Origin: an uncultured Clostridia bacterium
GTDB lineage: Bacteria > Bacillota > Clostridia > TANB77 > CAG-508
Direction of reading: 5' to 3'
DNA length: 64,000 bases
Assembly (NCBI GenBank): GCA_949045875.1
Contig: CARPYP010000008.1
Span: 4,288-68,287, forward strand
Part shown: one piece after another, positions 1 through 6,908 of the stretch
How the letters are laid out: each line of letters begins with the position of its first letter
How positions within the stretch are numbered: position 1 is the stretch's first letter
Notes under the pieces: model-generated
The model's database searches: none
Told to the model about the DNA's origin: nothing
What the model saw: only the letters and a program-made list of their open reading frames with translations
Position numbers and translations under genes: made by a program

Positions 1-743
1 AATACATCTTCTTGTGTTGCAAATGCCATTTCAAAGTCTAATTGATAAAATTCTCCTGGTGCTCTATCTGCACGTGGGTCTTCATCTCTAAAACATGGTG
101 CTATTTGAAAGTATTTATTAAATCCAGATACCATTAATAATTGCTTGAATTGTTGTGGTGCTTGTGGTAATGCATAGAACTCTCCTGGATTTATTCTACT
201 TGGTACTAAATAGTCTCTTGCTCCTTCTGGTGATGAGTTTGCTAAAATTGGAGTTTGGATTTCATAAAATCCCATTTCATCCATTTTATCTCTTAATGCT
301 TTTAAAACTTTAGAACGTAATAAAATACTTTTATGTAATTTTTCATTTCTTAAGTCTAAAAATCTATATTCTAATCTTAAGTCTTCTCTTACTTCTTGGT
401 CTGTATTAATTTCAAATGGTAATATATTTTTGCATTTTCCTAAAACTTCTATTTTACTTGCTACTATTTCTATATCTCCTGTTGACATTTTAGGATTTTT
501 ACTTGTTCTTTCTACTACTTTTCCTTCTACACTTATACAACTTTCTGTTGTATATTCTTTTGCTATTTCTTGCATTTTTTCATCATTTATTACTATTTGT
601 GTAATTCCTTCTTCATCTCTTAAATCTATAAATATCATTCCACCTAAATTTCTTATTTTTTGAATCCATCCTGCTAATTTTACGTCTTGCCCTATATGTT
701 CTTTTCTTAGTTCTTCACAATTTTTTGTTCTATATTCATTCAT
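1..743 (-). CDS. aspS: Aspartyl-tRNA synthetase, N-terminal part (3' end beyond window)
   Basis: Charges tRNA-Asp with aspartate in the cytoplasm. The reading frame opens at ATG 743-741 (MNEYRTKNCEELRKEH) and stays open to base 1, so about 247 codons are present and the C-terminal part is missing. The N-terminal OB-fold anticodon-binding domain (GWIQKIRNLGGMIFIDLRD) is followed by the start of the class II catalytic core, with the motif-2 type sequence FRDEDPRADR and the preceding stretch PEGARDYLVPSR. The order is that of bacterial-type AspRS or the non-discriminating Asp/Asn form; these cannot be separated without the missing part. Identification is from recognised family sequence. A poor Shine-Dalgarno lies upstream (GAAAGGGAATG). 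Confidence 0.93.
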   Translation of the reverse strand, partial: MNEYRTKNCEELRKEHIGQDVKLAGWIQKIRNLGGMIFIDLRDEEGITQIVINDEKMQEIAKEYTTESCISVEGKVVERTSKNPKMSTGDIEIVASKIEVLGKCKNILPFEINTDQEVREDLRLEYRFLDLRNEKLHKSILLRSKVLKALRDKMDEMGFYEIQTPILANSSPEGARDYLVPSRINPGEFYALPQAPQQFKQLLMVSGFNKYFQIAPCFRDEDPRADRAPGEFYQLDFEMAFATQEDV

Positions 744-915
744 GCTATTTCATTCCCTTTCTCTGTTTTATGTGTATTATTTTATAATATTTATTTATAA
801 AAATCAAGTATTTAAAATCACAAAAAGTGACTTTATTACACATACGAGTAATAATGCCCTTACGTTTCCACTTTATTCCTTAATTTAATAATAGATTTTA
901 TATGAAAAATTAAAA

Positions 916-950
916 GCATAAAGATAAGACAATAGTTTCTATCTTTATGC
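916..950 (-). terminator. Intrinsic terminator of mltG
   Basis: The inverted repeat GCATAAAGATA / TATCTTTATGC forms an 11-bp stem and is followed on the minus strand by TTTTAATTTTT. It lies 21 bases past the mltG stop codon. Confidence 0.75.
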
Positions 951-970
951 CTATTATTTATAAACTCTAA

Positions 971-2053
971 TTAAAATTGTATCCATAATCCTGAGTCTTT
1001 TAATTCATTTACTTTTTCTAAATGTTCATCATATGTTCTTGTAAAATATACTGTTCCATTTTTGTCTGCTACAAAGTATATATAATTATTTTCATTTGGA
1101 TTAATTGCTGCTTCTATTGAGGCTATACTTACCATTGAGATTGGTCCAACTGGTAATTTTCCTGTCATGTTTGGTCCTCTAGTATTATATGGATTATACT
1201 TGTTTATTTCTGATGAGTATAAATCTCTAGTGCCCATTTCTATTTTAAATGCATAATATGTTGTTACATCACTTTGAATTGCCATATTTTCTTTTAGTCT
1301 ATTATAAATTACACCTGCAATATCTTTTCTGTCTTTATCAAATACTGCTTCATTTTCAATTATTGCAGCAGTAGATAAAATTTTATGTATCGAATATTTT
1401 GATTTTTCAATATTTTCCTTATATGTACTTAATTTTTTATCCATTTCATTTAATAATGTTTCAAATATTTTTTCTACTTTTATATCTTTATTTTCAAATT
1501 GATATGTATCTGGAAATAAATATCCTTCTAAAGGATAATATATGTCTTCATTTTTTATATCATCTGTTAAGAACCAGTATTTTTCAATTAATGAATTTAT
1601 ATATTCTTTATCTTCTAATAGTGCATATACATCTTCTTCACTATTATTTGTATTTTCTGCAATTTTATTTGCAACCCATCTCATGTTTTTTCCTTCTACA
1701 AATGTTATTGATATAGTATCTTTTCCATTAACTTTTCCTGTCTGTAAAATTTCTGCAATTTCTTTTACTGATAAATTTTTTGTTAAATTATATGTACCTG
1801 CTTGAAAATTAGATATTTTATTTAATTTTACATATATTTTAAATGCTATTTCATTTTTTATTAATCCTTCATTTTTTAGTTTCTTTGCAATGGTAGATGA
1901 GCCTGATCCCATTGGTATCTCAAGATTATATGATGTTATATCGTCTTTATTTACTGGACCTAAACTTATATTGTACCATGCAAATGCTGAACCTATTACT
2001 ATTATAATTATTGCTACTATTATTGATAATATTATTATTACTTTTTTTGCCAT
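971..2053 (-). CDS. mltG: Endolytic murein transglycosylase MltG (YceG-like)
   Basis: 360 aa. MltG cuts nascent peptidoglycan strands at the outer face of the membrane and terminates glycan elongation. Residues 4-27 form one N-terminal membrane anchor (VIIILSIIVAIIIIVIGSAF). They are followed by a LysM-like segment and the YceG domain, with the conserved glutamate in AAIIENEA near residue 235 and the C-terminal block NPYNTRGPNMTGKLPVGPI. Length fits the family. The start is supported by GGAGA six to ten bases upstream. It is monocistronic as far as visible, with its own hairpin terminator downstream. Frequent neighbours in clostridia (ruvX, udk) are not seen here. Identification is from domain sequence and is secure. 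Confidence 0.93.
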   Translation of the reverse strand: MAKKVIIILSIIVAIIIIVIGSAFAWYNISLGPVNKDDITSYNLEIPMGSGSSTIAKKLKNEGLIKNEIAFKIYVKLNKISNFQAGTYNLTKNLSVKEIAEILQTGKVNGKDTISITFVEGKNMRWVANKIAENTNNSEEDVYALLEDKEYINSLIEKYWFLTDDIKNEDIYYPLEGYLFPDTYQFENKDIKVEKIFETLLNEMDKKLSTYKENIEKSKYSIHKILSTAAIIENEAVFDKDRKDIAGVIYNRLKENMAIQSDVTTYYAFKIEMGTRDLYSSEINKYNPYNTRGPNMTGKLPVGPISMVSIASIEAAINPNENNYIYFVADKNGTVYFTRTYDEHLEKVNELKDSGLWIQF

Positions 2054-2280
2054 TTTTATTTCTCCTTATTATTCATTAACTATTTTTATTGATGATTATT
2101 AAATCCATACTTTTCGAGCAAATGTCATAGTTCTCTACAACTTTTTCTCTTAATGATTGATACAAATATGAATCAATTTATATATAGATTAACAAACAAT
2201 TTAATAAAAATCAAGTAATTTTCCAAAAAAACCTTTACGAATTTTCGTTCTTTTTGTATTGATTTATTGTAAATTGTATG

Positions 2281-2451
2281 TTATTCTTGTGCATTTATAA
2301 CAGAATTATATGCATCACAATGAATTGTTTGGTTGCTTTCTTCAATACCATTAATAATATTTTCTGTTTCTTTAATGATATTAGGTTTTATCATATCATC
2401 AACTTTGTTCATTTCCTTTTCTGATATAATCTCTGCCTTCACTCCAAACAT
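2281..2451 (-). CDS. Small ORF or gene remnant of unknown function
   Basis: An open frame of 56 codons (MFGVKAEIISEKEMNKVDD...) ending at TAA 2283-2281. The peptide is charged and soluble and has coding-like composition, unlike the surrounding DNA. No Shine-Dalgarno precedes the ATG, and a stop lies nine codons upstream in frame. It may therefore be the 3' remnant of a longer gene. It sits divergently from the MazF-like gene at 2593. I recognise no family. The rest of 2054-2592 holds only AT-rich DNA and the promoter of the downstream gene. Confidence 0.3.
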   Translation of the reverse strand: MFGVKAEIISEKEMNKVDDMIKPNIIKETENIINGIEESNQTIHCDAYNSVINAQE

Positions 2452-2536
2452 TTCTACTGATTTTATATCTTTATATCACACTTACGCCAAAAAATCTAGT
2501 ATTATATTTACTTTACGAACTTTTGTTTTTAATCTA

Positions 2537-2565
2537 TTGACTTCTATTCGTAAAACTAATATAAT
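2537..2565 (+). promoter_or_regulatory. Sigma-A type promoter of the MazF-like gene
   Basis: TTGACT (2537-2542), a 17-bp spacer and TATAAT (2560-2565). The spacer contains TTCGTAAA, and an inverted copy TTTACGAA lies about 20 bases upstream of the -35 box. This makes a possible operator. The region from AATCTATTGAC to the leader CAAAGGA closely resembles the sigH promoter at 4673-4701. Confidence 0.8.
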
Positions 2566-2592
2566 ATTGTTCAAAGGATGTGACTATTTTTC

Positions 2593-3186
2593 ATGGATAT
2601 AAACAAAAATATAATTAACTTAGTAAAAAGAAATGATGTAAAGTTTAAAAATATAAAATTTATGCAAGACGAAAAACTTAAAAAGGAATTCTTTACATCT
2701 TTAAAAAATTATGAGTTTAAATTGACCGAACAATCTGCTTATGAAATAGCATTATGGATAGAATCAAACGAAAAGCATTTATCTGCATCTCAACAAAACA
2801 ACTTTACTAAATATAATTTAGGAGAAATTCTCTTAGTTGATTTAGGTTGGAATAATTATGATATAGAATTCGCTTATATCCACCCTGCTATTGTTATAAA
2901 AGAAACCTATACTAAAATATTTATAGTTCCATGTTCAAGTAGTACACCTAGAAAAGATAAAAAGGGAAATATCTATCCTGAATTTGAAGTTGGAACACCT
3001 AATGATGGTTTTCAAAGGAATACCATAGTTATGTTATATGAAGCTAAGTACATTGACAAAAATAGAGTAATTTCAAAGCTTGGAAAAACTTCTAATCAGT
3101 TCTTTGACAAAATCTATAATAAGTTATTTGAGCAAATATTTGAACCTATACATTATAAAACGGAGAAACTCATAAATAATCAATAA
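2593..3186 (+). CDS. MazF/PemK-like endoribonuclease toxin with N-terminal helical extension
   Basis: 197 aa. The C-terminal two thirds (about residues 75-185) carry the PemK/MazF SH3-like barrel: GEILLVDLGWNN at the first strand, HPAIVI, then IFIVPCSSS, matching the family's Gx(V/I)xxVxx-G, HPxxVI and PxS segments. MazF-family proteins cleave mRNA at short motifs. The first 75 residues form a charged helical extension that short MazF proteins lack. The gene has a consensus promoter and an AAAGGATG ribosome site. No MazE-like antitoxin gene lies next to it. A predicted non-coding RNA (3275-3373) starts 90 bases downstream on the same strand. It could be a stand-alone toxin, an RNA-controlled toxin or a phage-defence protein. 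Fold assignment is firm; activity is inferred. Confidence 0.75.
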   Translation: MDINKNIINLVKRNDVKFKNIKFMQDEKLKKEFFTSLKNYEFKLTEQSAYEIALWIESNEKHLSASQQNNFTKYNLGEILLVDLGWNNYDIEFAYIHPAIVIKETYTKIFIVPCSSSTPRKDKKGNIYPEFEVGTPNDGFQRNTIVMLYEAKYIDKNRVISKLGKTSNQFFDKIYNKLFEQIFEPIHYKTEKLINNQ

Positions 3187-3239
3187 TATTCTTAATTTTG
3201 CATATAATACTAATATAAATATAAAATTTTATATTTTCA

Positions 3240-3268
3240 TTGACTTATCGTAACGAAAATGCTATAAT
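3240..3268 (+). promoter_or_regulatory. Consensus promoter of predicted ncRNA 1
   Basis: TTGACT (3240-3245), 17-bp spacer, TATAAT (3263-3268). No open frame follows within 300 bases, but a strong terminator does. The promoter therefore implies a short non-coding transcript. Confidence 0.8.
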
Positions 3269-3274
3269 AATTAT

Positions 3275-3373
3275 AGATATTTGGGGCGGTATGCCGATGC
3301 CATAGGTTTTAATCCTATGATGAAAAGTAAAATAGCTTAATACTTGATGACAAGTGTTAAGCTATTATTTTTT
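3275..3373 (+). ncRNA. Predicted structured small RNA 1 (about 100 nt), downstream of MazF-like gene
   Basis: The transcript is inferred from a perfect-spacing promoter and a terminator ending at 3373. Its body contains a GC-rich start (GGGGCGGTATGCC) in an otherwise AT-rich region, a 6-bp hairpin CATAGG-ttttaat-CCTATG (3301-3319), an A-rich single-stranded link and the terminator hairpin. There is no ribosome site or open frame of useful length. I match it to no RNA family from memory. Its position right after a toxin gene without a protein antitoxin suggests, but does not show, a regulatory or antitoxin role. Confidence 0.6.
3331..3373 (+). terminator. Intrinsic terminator of ncRNA 1
   Basis: AATAGCTTAA-t-ACTTG, loop ATGA, CAAGT-g-TTAAGCTATT, followed by a T run. 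The stem is about 15 bp with one internal mismatch. Confidence 0.85.
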
Positions 3374-3578
3374 GTTTAAAATTTTTGTCAATATCTTACA
3401 TATTTTCTAATGTAATAAAAAACTTTTCTAATGTAATTCTAATGTTTGTAGAAAGAATTTCTAGAAATTATTCAAAATTGTATAAAAGTAAAAAATGGAA
3501 AGCTCTTTTGGCTAAAGGCTTTCGACATCTAAAAAAACTCTTGTAAATTTGTAAAAATTGCAAAGAATTTTTGATTTA

Positions 3579-3654
3579 TGGAGCTTGCAACGGGAATTGA
3601 ACCCGTGACCTCAGCCTTACCAAGGCTGCACTCTACCTACTGAGCTATGCAAGC
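3579..3654 (-). tRNA. tRNA-Thr (anticodon GGT)
   Basis: Full cloverleaf on the minus strand: acceptor GCTTGCA / TGCAAGC, anticodon stem CAGCC / GGCTG with loop TTGGTAA giving anticodon GGT, and T-arm CGGGTTCAATTCCCG. Discriminator T and an encoded CCA (3579-3581) follow. DNA on either side (3374-3578 and 3655-3972) shows no gene. A hairpin GAAAGC...GGCTTTC near 3496-3522 could serve as its terminator. Confidence 0.95.
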
Positions 3655-3972
3655 ATATCATGGCTTTTCAGGCTATTTCAATTAATTTGCACACTTTTTT
3701 GTTTTATAGTGTATCCATTTTATCCACTTTTTCTGATGTTTTCCATTCTAAAAGTTGTCAAAAGTGTGTCGGAATATTTTATACAATTATTAATAAATTA
3801 CCCATTTACTACTTACTAATTATAAATTTTAATTTTATAATTGTCAATTAAAATTTTAATTTTTATATTCAATTTTCATTAATCTTTTTATCCTCTATAC
3901 TGTAAATATTGGAAAAGCACTTATTTTTCATAAGTGCTCCAGACTACATAATATAGTAATTTATGTAGATTT

Positions 3973-4635
3973 TTATACGTTTTCCTCTACATCTATAATA
4001 TTTTTTATAGCTTTTTTTCTAATTCTTTGAATAGCATTATCAACAGATTTTGCTTGTGTGTCTAGCTTGGTGGCAATCTGTTCATAACTTTGTCCATTTA
4101 TAAATCCTTTCAAAACTTGTTTTTCAAATTCACTAAGGGATTTATCTATTGTGTTTTCAATGTCTTTATAATATTCTTTTTTAGTTATTGTTTCTAATGG
4201 ATCTTCTATAAGATTTGCATTAAATATATCCATTAAGTCTTTCCCTTCTTCATCTTCTTCTCCTGCTGAAGAGTTTAATGATAAGTAACCATTAAGAGGC
4301 ATATGCTTTTGCCTATTTGATGTTTTTATTGCTGTTATCATTTGACGCTCAACACACATATTGGCAAAAGACTTGAATGATGATTGTTTTTCACATTCAA
4401 AATTTTGTATGGCTTTATATAACCCAATCATTCCTTCTTGAATCATGTCTTCTCTTTCTGCTCCTATTATAAAGTATTTCCCCACTTTCATGTTTACTAG
4501 TTCTTTATATTTATCTAATAAAAATTCTAGAGCCTCTTTATTATTATCATCTTTTATGAGCTTTACTATTTGTTCATCACTTATTTCTTTGAGATTATTT
4601 ATATCTGGTAAAAAAAATTTTGTTGTACTCTCCAT
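3973..4635 (-). CDS. sigH: RNA polymerase sporulation sigma factor SigH (Spo0H)
   Basis: 220 aa. Sigma-H directs RNA polymerase to early-sporulation and transition-state promoters. Region 2 contains EDMIQEGMIGLYKAIQNFE (core binding and -10 melting), and region 4 has the helix-turn-helix SYEQIATKLDTQAKSVDNAI. The length matches Spo0H. The start is set at ATG 4635: a perfect AGGAGG lies nine bases upstream, and the predicted transcript starts near 4666. A longer in-frame start at 4701 would therefore be untranscribed. The protein has the standard SigH core order, with a short acidic insert (GEEDEEGK) between regions. It is probably monocistronic. The family is secure; the exact orthologue assignment is very likely. 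Confidence 0.92.
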   Translation of the reverse strand: MESTTKFFLPDINNLKEISDEQIVKLIKDDNNKEALEFLLDKYKELVNMKVGKYFIIGAEREDMIQEGMIGLYKAIQNFECEKQSSFKSFANMCVERQMITAIKTSNRQKHMPLNGYLSLNSSAGEEDEEGKDLMDIFNANLIEDPLETITKKEYYKDIENTIDKSLSEFEKQVLKGFINGQSYEQIATKLDTQAKSVDNAIQRIRKKAIKNIIDVEENV

Positions 4636-4672
4636 ATGTTTTTTCCTCCTGCTGTTGTTGTCCTTTGAAAGT

Positions 4673-4701
4673 ATTATATTCGTAAAAGTCTTTGGTGTCA
4701 A
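4673..4701 (-). promoter_or_regulatory. Sigma-A promoter of sigH
   Basis: On the minus strand, TTGACA (4701-4696), 17-bp spacer, TATAAT (4678-4673). The arms TCGTAAA and TTTACGA flank and overlap the -35/-10 region, a possible operator. The core resembles the promoter at 2537-2565. Confidence 0.8.
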
Positions 4702-4803
4702 TAGATTTACGACAAATTTATTGAAATTTTGTTAATGTTTAGAATATATTTTTATATATTTTTTTTATCTCTTACTCATTTTTCGTTTTTTTTTGAAAAA
4801 GAC

Positions 4804-4832
4804 TTGACAAATTAAATTAAATTGTTTAAAAT
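4804..4832 (+). promoter_or_regulatory. Promoter of the tRNA-His/tRNA-Gln unit
   Basis: TTGACA (4804-4809), 17-bp spacer, TAAAAT (4827-4832), about 25 bases before the tRNA. Confidence 0.7.
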
Positions 4833-4856
4833 TATATATGCACTGTTAAAAAAAAT

Positions 4857-4934
4857 GGTGGATGTAGCGTAGTTGGTTAACGCGCCAGTTTGTGGCACTG
4901 GAGACCATGGGTTCGAATCCCATCTTCCACCCCA
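4857..4934 (+). tRNA. tRNA-His (anticodon GTG)
   Basis: Cloverleaf with the extra 5' G (G-1 at 4857) opposite discriminator C at 4931, as expected for tRNA-His. Anticodon stem CCAGT / ACTGG carries loop TTGTGGC. CCA is encoded at 4932-4934. The acceptor stem appears to hold one T:T mismatch. Confidence 0.95.
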
Positions 4935-4964
4935 TTTATAAAGTTCTAACTATTTTGTTTATAT

Positions 4965-5039
4965 TGGGCTGTAGCCAAGCGGTAAGGCACATGACTTTGA
5001 CTCATGCATGCGCTAGTTCGAATCTAGCCAGCCCAACCA
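4965..5039 (+). tRNA. tRNA-Gln (anticodon TTG)
   Basis: Acceptor TGGGCTG / CAGCCCA, anticodon stem CATGA / TCATG with loop CTTTGAC, encoded CCA at 5037-5039. It is cotranscribed with tRNA-His, which ends 30 bases upstream. Confidence 0.95.
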
Positions 5040-5044
5040 ACGAC

Positions 5045-5107
5045 GTATCTGTTCGAACCAATAGAACAGACGATACAAATATCATTCTGAAAAGAATGGT
5101 ATTTTTT
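5045..5107 (+). terminator. Hairpin pair ending the tRNA operon
   Basis: A first inverted repeat (GTATC-t-GTTC ... GAACAgacGATAC, 5045-5076) is followed by the terminator ATCATTCT-gaaa-AGAATGGT with a T run (5081-5107). The core TGTTCGAACCAATA recurs at 6683-6696, also just before a terminator. Confidence 0.7.
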
Positions 5108-5108
5108 A

Positions 5109-5305
5109 TTTGAGGAAATTTATTGCCTCGCATAGCCCTCGAGTTGTGTTAATAGGACACAACTCATAGGGGGTTAGGACTTGTGTCAAAGCCAAAGTCC
5201 TTTGCTACTAAGAAAAAAAATAAACTAAAAAAATAAATGAAAAATCTAAAAAAACAGAAATTATTTACCTCCTAACAAATTGGTGTTAAGGTTATTATCA
5301 GAAAA
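5109..5305. other. Gene-free stretch with two hairpins
   Basis: Contains GAGTTGTGT / ACACAACTC (5141-5165) nested in CCCT...GGGG, and GGACTT / AAGTCC (5177-5200), then an A-rich tract. No open frame. It could be the 3' structure of the minus-strand operon that ends at 5306, since T-rich tracts precede it on that strand. I recognise no RNA family. Confidence 0.35.
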
Positions 5306-5491
5306 TTACTTTAAGCTTGCAATTAATTCATCATAATCCTCTGATAATGGCATTCCGATAAATCTCTTGTACTCTTGCATTTCTCCTTCAGTTCTATCAT
5401 CATCATAAACATCATAGAAAGAATTGATTTTACCTCCTGCGTTTACTATTCTTTGTTGTTCACTTGATAAATCTAATCTTTTTGCTTCCAT
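5306..5491 (-). CDS. Small conserved-looking protein of unknown function (61 aa)
   Basis: The protein is acidic and soluble (MEAKRLDLSSEQQRIVNAGG...), with no membrane segment and no motif I recognise. A strong AGGAGG eight bases before the ATG supports translation. It lies 13 bases downstream of an open frame for a small membrane protein (5505-5783), which itself overlaps the MazF-like gene at 5780. The three may form one unit. A role as partner or immunity factor for the MazF-like protein is possible from position only. Confidence 0.5.
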   Translation of the reverse strand: MEAKRLDLSSEQQRIVNAGGKINSFYDVYDDDRTEGEMQEYKRFIGMPLSEDYDELIASLK

Positions 5492-5504
5492 ACTATTATC
5501 CTCC

Positions 5505-5783
5505 TTAATATTTACAATATTGAGTTACATTTAGTTCATTGTGTTCTTTTGTCAGATTTGTACTAAAATCTATAAATTTCATATTCATTTCTGACTGAAT
5601 ATTTGGAAAATCAAATGATAGCGTTGAATAAAATCGTTTATCAATAGTAACTTTCTTAATTATGTATTCGTTAGTAACTTTATTCCTTTTCTTGAAAAAG
5701 TACTTTTTAATTTGGTAAAAACCAAATATAATACAAATAATAAATATAATACTTGATAATATTGATATAATAATTATTTTTAT
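5505..5783 (-). CDS. Putative small membrane protein, no canonical start codon
   Basis: A 92-codon frame with protein-like sequence. An isoleucine-rich membrane segment (SILSSIIFIICIIFGFY) is followed by a basic stretch (KKYFFKKRNK) and a polar C-terminal domain of about 60 residues ending VTQYCKY. The frame overlaps the stop codon of the MazF-like gene by four bases (ATAA), the geometry of the common ATGA coupling. However, the codon at the overlap is ATA, and no ATG, GTG or TTG occurs before the membrane segment. It could be translated from a rare ATA/ATT start, by -1 frameshifting from the upstream gene, or be inactivated by a start-codon mutation. I recognise no family. Confidence 0.4.
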   Translation of the reverse strand: MKIIIISILSSIIFIICIIFGFYQIKKYFFKKRNKVTNEYIIKKVTIDKRFYSTLSFDFPNIQSEMNMKFIDFSTNLTKEHNELNVTQYCKY

Positions 5784-6286
5784 TTAGATTTATATTTTAA
5801 TTCTTGAATAGCTTTATCTATTAAATTTATTTGTTCGGTACTTACTTCAGGATTAGAATACAGACCAGTTTTTAAGTTTAAGTTATTATAATATTTCCCC
5901 TCATATTTTTTAGTTTGTATTCTAAGTTTACTAATTGCTCTTAGTTGATCAATTTTACAATATGAAAAGCCTTCAAAATTTTCTATTTTTCCAATGTCAA
6001 TAATAACATCAGATTCGTTTTGCTTACTTGTTAATGGGGCAACTAGTACTGTACCAACATTTGGTCTTGAATATAGAACAACTGCTGGATGTGAATGATT
6101 TAATTCTTGACCAATATTAACTCCAAAATCTACCCATACTACTTGTTTTCTAGTTACATATGGTACATAGTTTAATTGTTCATTTTTATTAACTTTATTT
6201 AGTTTATATATTTGTTCAACAAACCATTTTTCTAATTCTTGTCGTTGATTATTATTTAATTTATTTAATTCATCATTTATGTTCAA
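5780..6286 (-). CDS. MazF/PemK-like endoribonuclease toxin (second locus)
   Basis: 168 aa from a TTG start at 6286-6284, chosen because AGGAGG lies exactly eight bases upstream; an in-frame ATG at 6340 has no ribosome site. The N-terminal 45 residues form a helical extension. The PemK/MazF barrel follows: RKQVVWVDFGVN, then HPAVVL, then VLVAPLTSK, and a C-terminal strand with KIDQLRAISK, typical of the family's distal part. The architecture is like the toxin at 2593, but the sequences are only distantly similar. No MazE-like gene is adjacent; two small unknown frames follow downstream. A predicted structured RNA (6500-6621) is divergently oriented upstream. Fold is firm; RNase activity is inferred. 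Confidence 0.75.
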   Translation of the reverse strand: MNINDELNKLNNNQRQELEKWFVEQIYKLNKVNKNEQLNYVPYVTRKQVVWVDFGVNIGQELNHSHPAVVLYSRPNVGTVLVAPLTSKQNESDVIIDIGKIENFEGFSYCKIDQLRAISKLRIQTKKYEGKYYNNLNLKTGLYSNPEVSTEQINLIDKAIQELKYKSK

Positions 6287-6464
6287 AATTTGTGCCTCCT
6301 TAATGTAAAATTCAAATAAATAATAGCATAAAATAAGCAAAATTTCTACATAAATATAATTATTTTTTACTTTCTATTTTAAGAAAATTTATAAAAAATA
6401 CAACTTTTTTTATAGAGAATACAAAAAAAAATTAAATAAAATACAAATTTTTTTACATATTTTA

Positions 6465-6493
6465 TTGATTTTTTTAAATAATTTGAGTATAAT
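6465..6493 (+). promoter_or_regulatory. Promoter of predicted ncRNA 2
   Basis: TTGATT (6465-6470), 17-bp spacer, TATAAT (6488-6493). It is divergent from the MazF-like gene that starts at 6286. No open frame follows. Confidence 0.75.
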
Positions 6494-6499
6494 AATATT

Positions 6500-6621
6500 A
6501 ACAGAAGCAATTCTGTTACGAGTTGAAATACACTCAATTTAAGAAGACATTTAGACCTGAAAGACGGTCAAGTTGATTTACAAATAACCTTTAGAATTAG
6601 TCTAAAGGTTATTTGCTTTTT
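6500..6621 (+). ncRNA. Predicted structured small RNA 2 with two hairpins sharing a loop sequence
   Basis: Transcript inferred from a promoter with ideal spacing and a perfect terminator. Hairpin 1 is ACAGAA-GCAA-TTCTGT (6501-6516), with a GNRA tetraloop. Hairpin 2 is GAGT-TGAAATAC-ACTC (6520-6535). Hairpin 3 is GACC-TGAAAGAC-GGTC (6554-6569). Hairpins 2 and 3 have unrelated stems but loops identical in seven of eight positions. This points to a conserved functional loop, as in tandem protein- or ligand-binding hairpins. No coding frame or ribosome site. I cannot assign it to a known family. It may regulate the divergent MazF-like gene. Confidence 0.6.
6581..6621 (+). terminator. Intrinsic terminator of ncRNA 2
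   Basis: Perfect 15-bp stem (6581-6595 with 6601-6615), loop ATTAG, then CTTTTT. Confidence 0.9.
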
Positions 6622-6697
6622 AAAAAATATCTATTTCAAATTTATATCTTCTAAAAATTCAATTAAGTTGTAAATAACTACGTTGTTCGAACCAATA

Positions 6698-6761
6698 AAA
6701 AATCATAGTAAAAACTATGATTTTTTTATATAATAGGAAAGTGATACTTTCCTATTATATA
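6698..6761. other. Two adjacent perfect hairpins in gene-free DNA
   Basis: The first is AATCATAGT / ACTATGATT followed by seven T (terminator-like on the plus strand). The second is a perfect 16-bp stem (6727-6742 with 6746-6761) with a 3-base loop. The region 6622-6908 otherwise shows no gene. The sequence TGTTCGAACCAATA just before the first hairpin repeats that at 5051-5064. Confidence 0.5.
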
Positions 6762-6908
6762 AAGGCTATAATCGCTAGCCCTTGAGATTTTCTCCTTACA
6801 GTCGAAAACTCAATCGGGCGAGAACAAATTAAAGAAAAATCTTTGATTTTTCTTATTTTTTATTTTTTGTGAAAATTATATATTATAATTTCTATCTCAT
6901 TTTATTTT

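Noticed and set aside
2537..6621. Classical type III (ToxIN-like) toxin-antitoxin loci
   Set aside because: No tandem nucleotide repeats upstream of the toxins, and the predicted RNAs lie downstream or divergent. An RNA link is kept only as a hypothesis.
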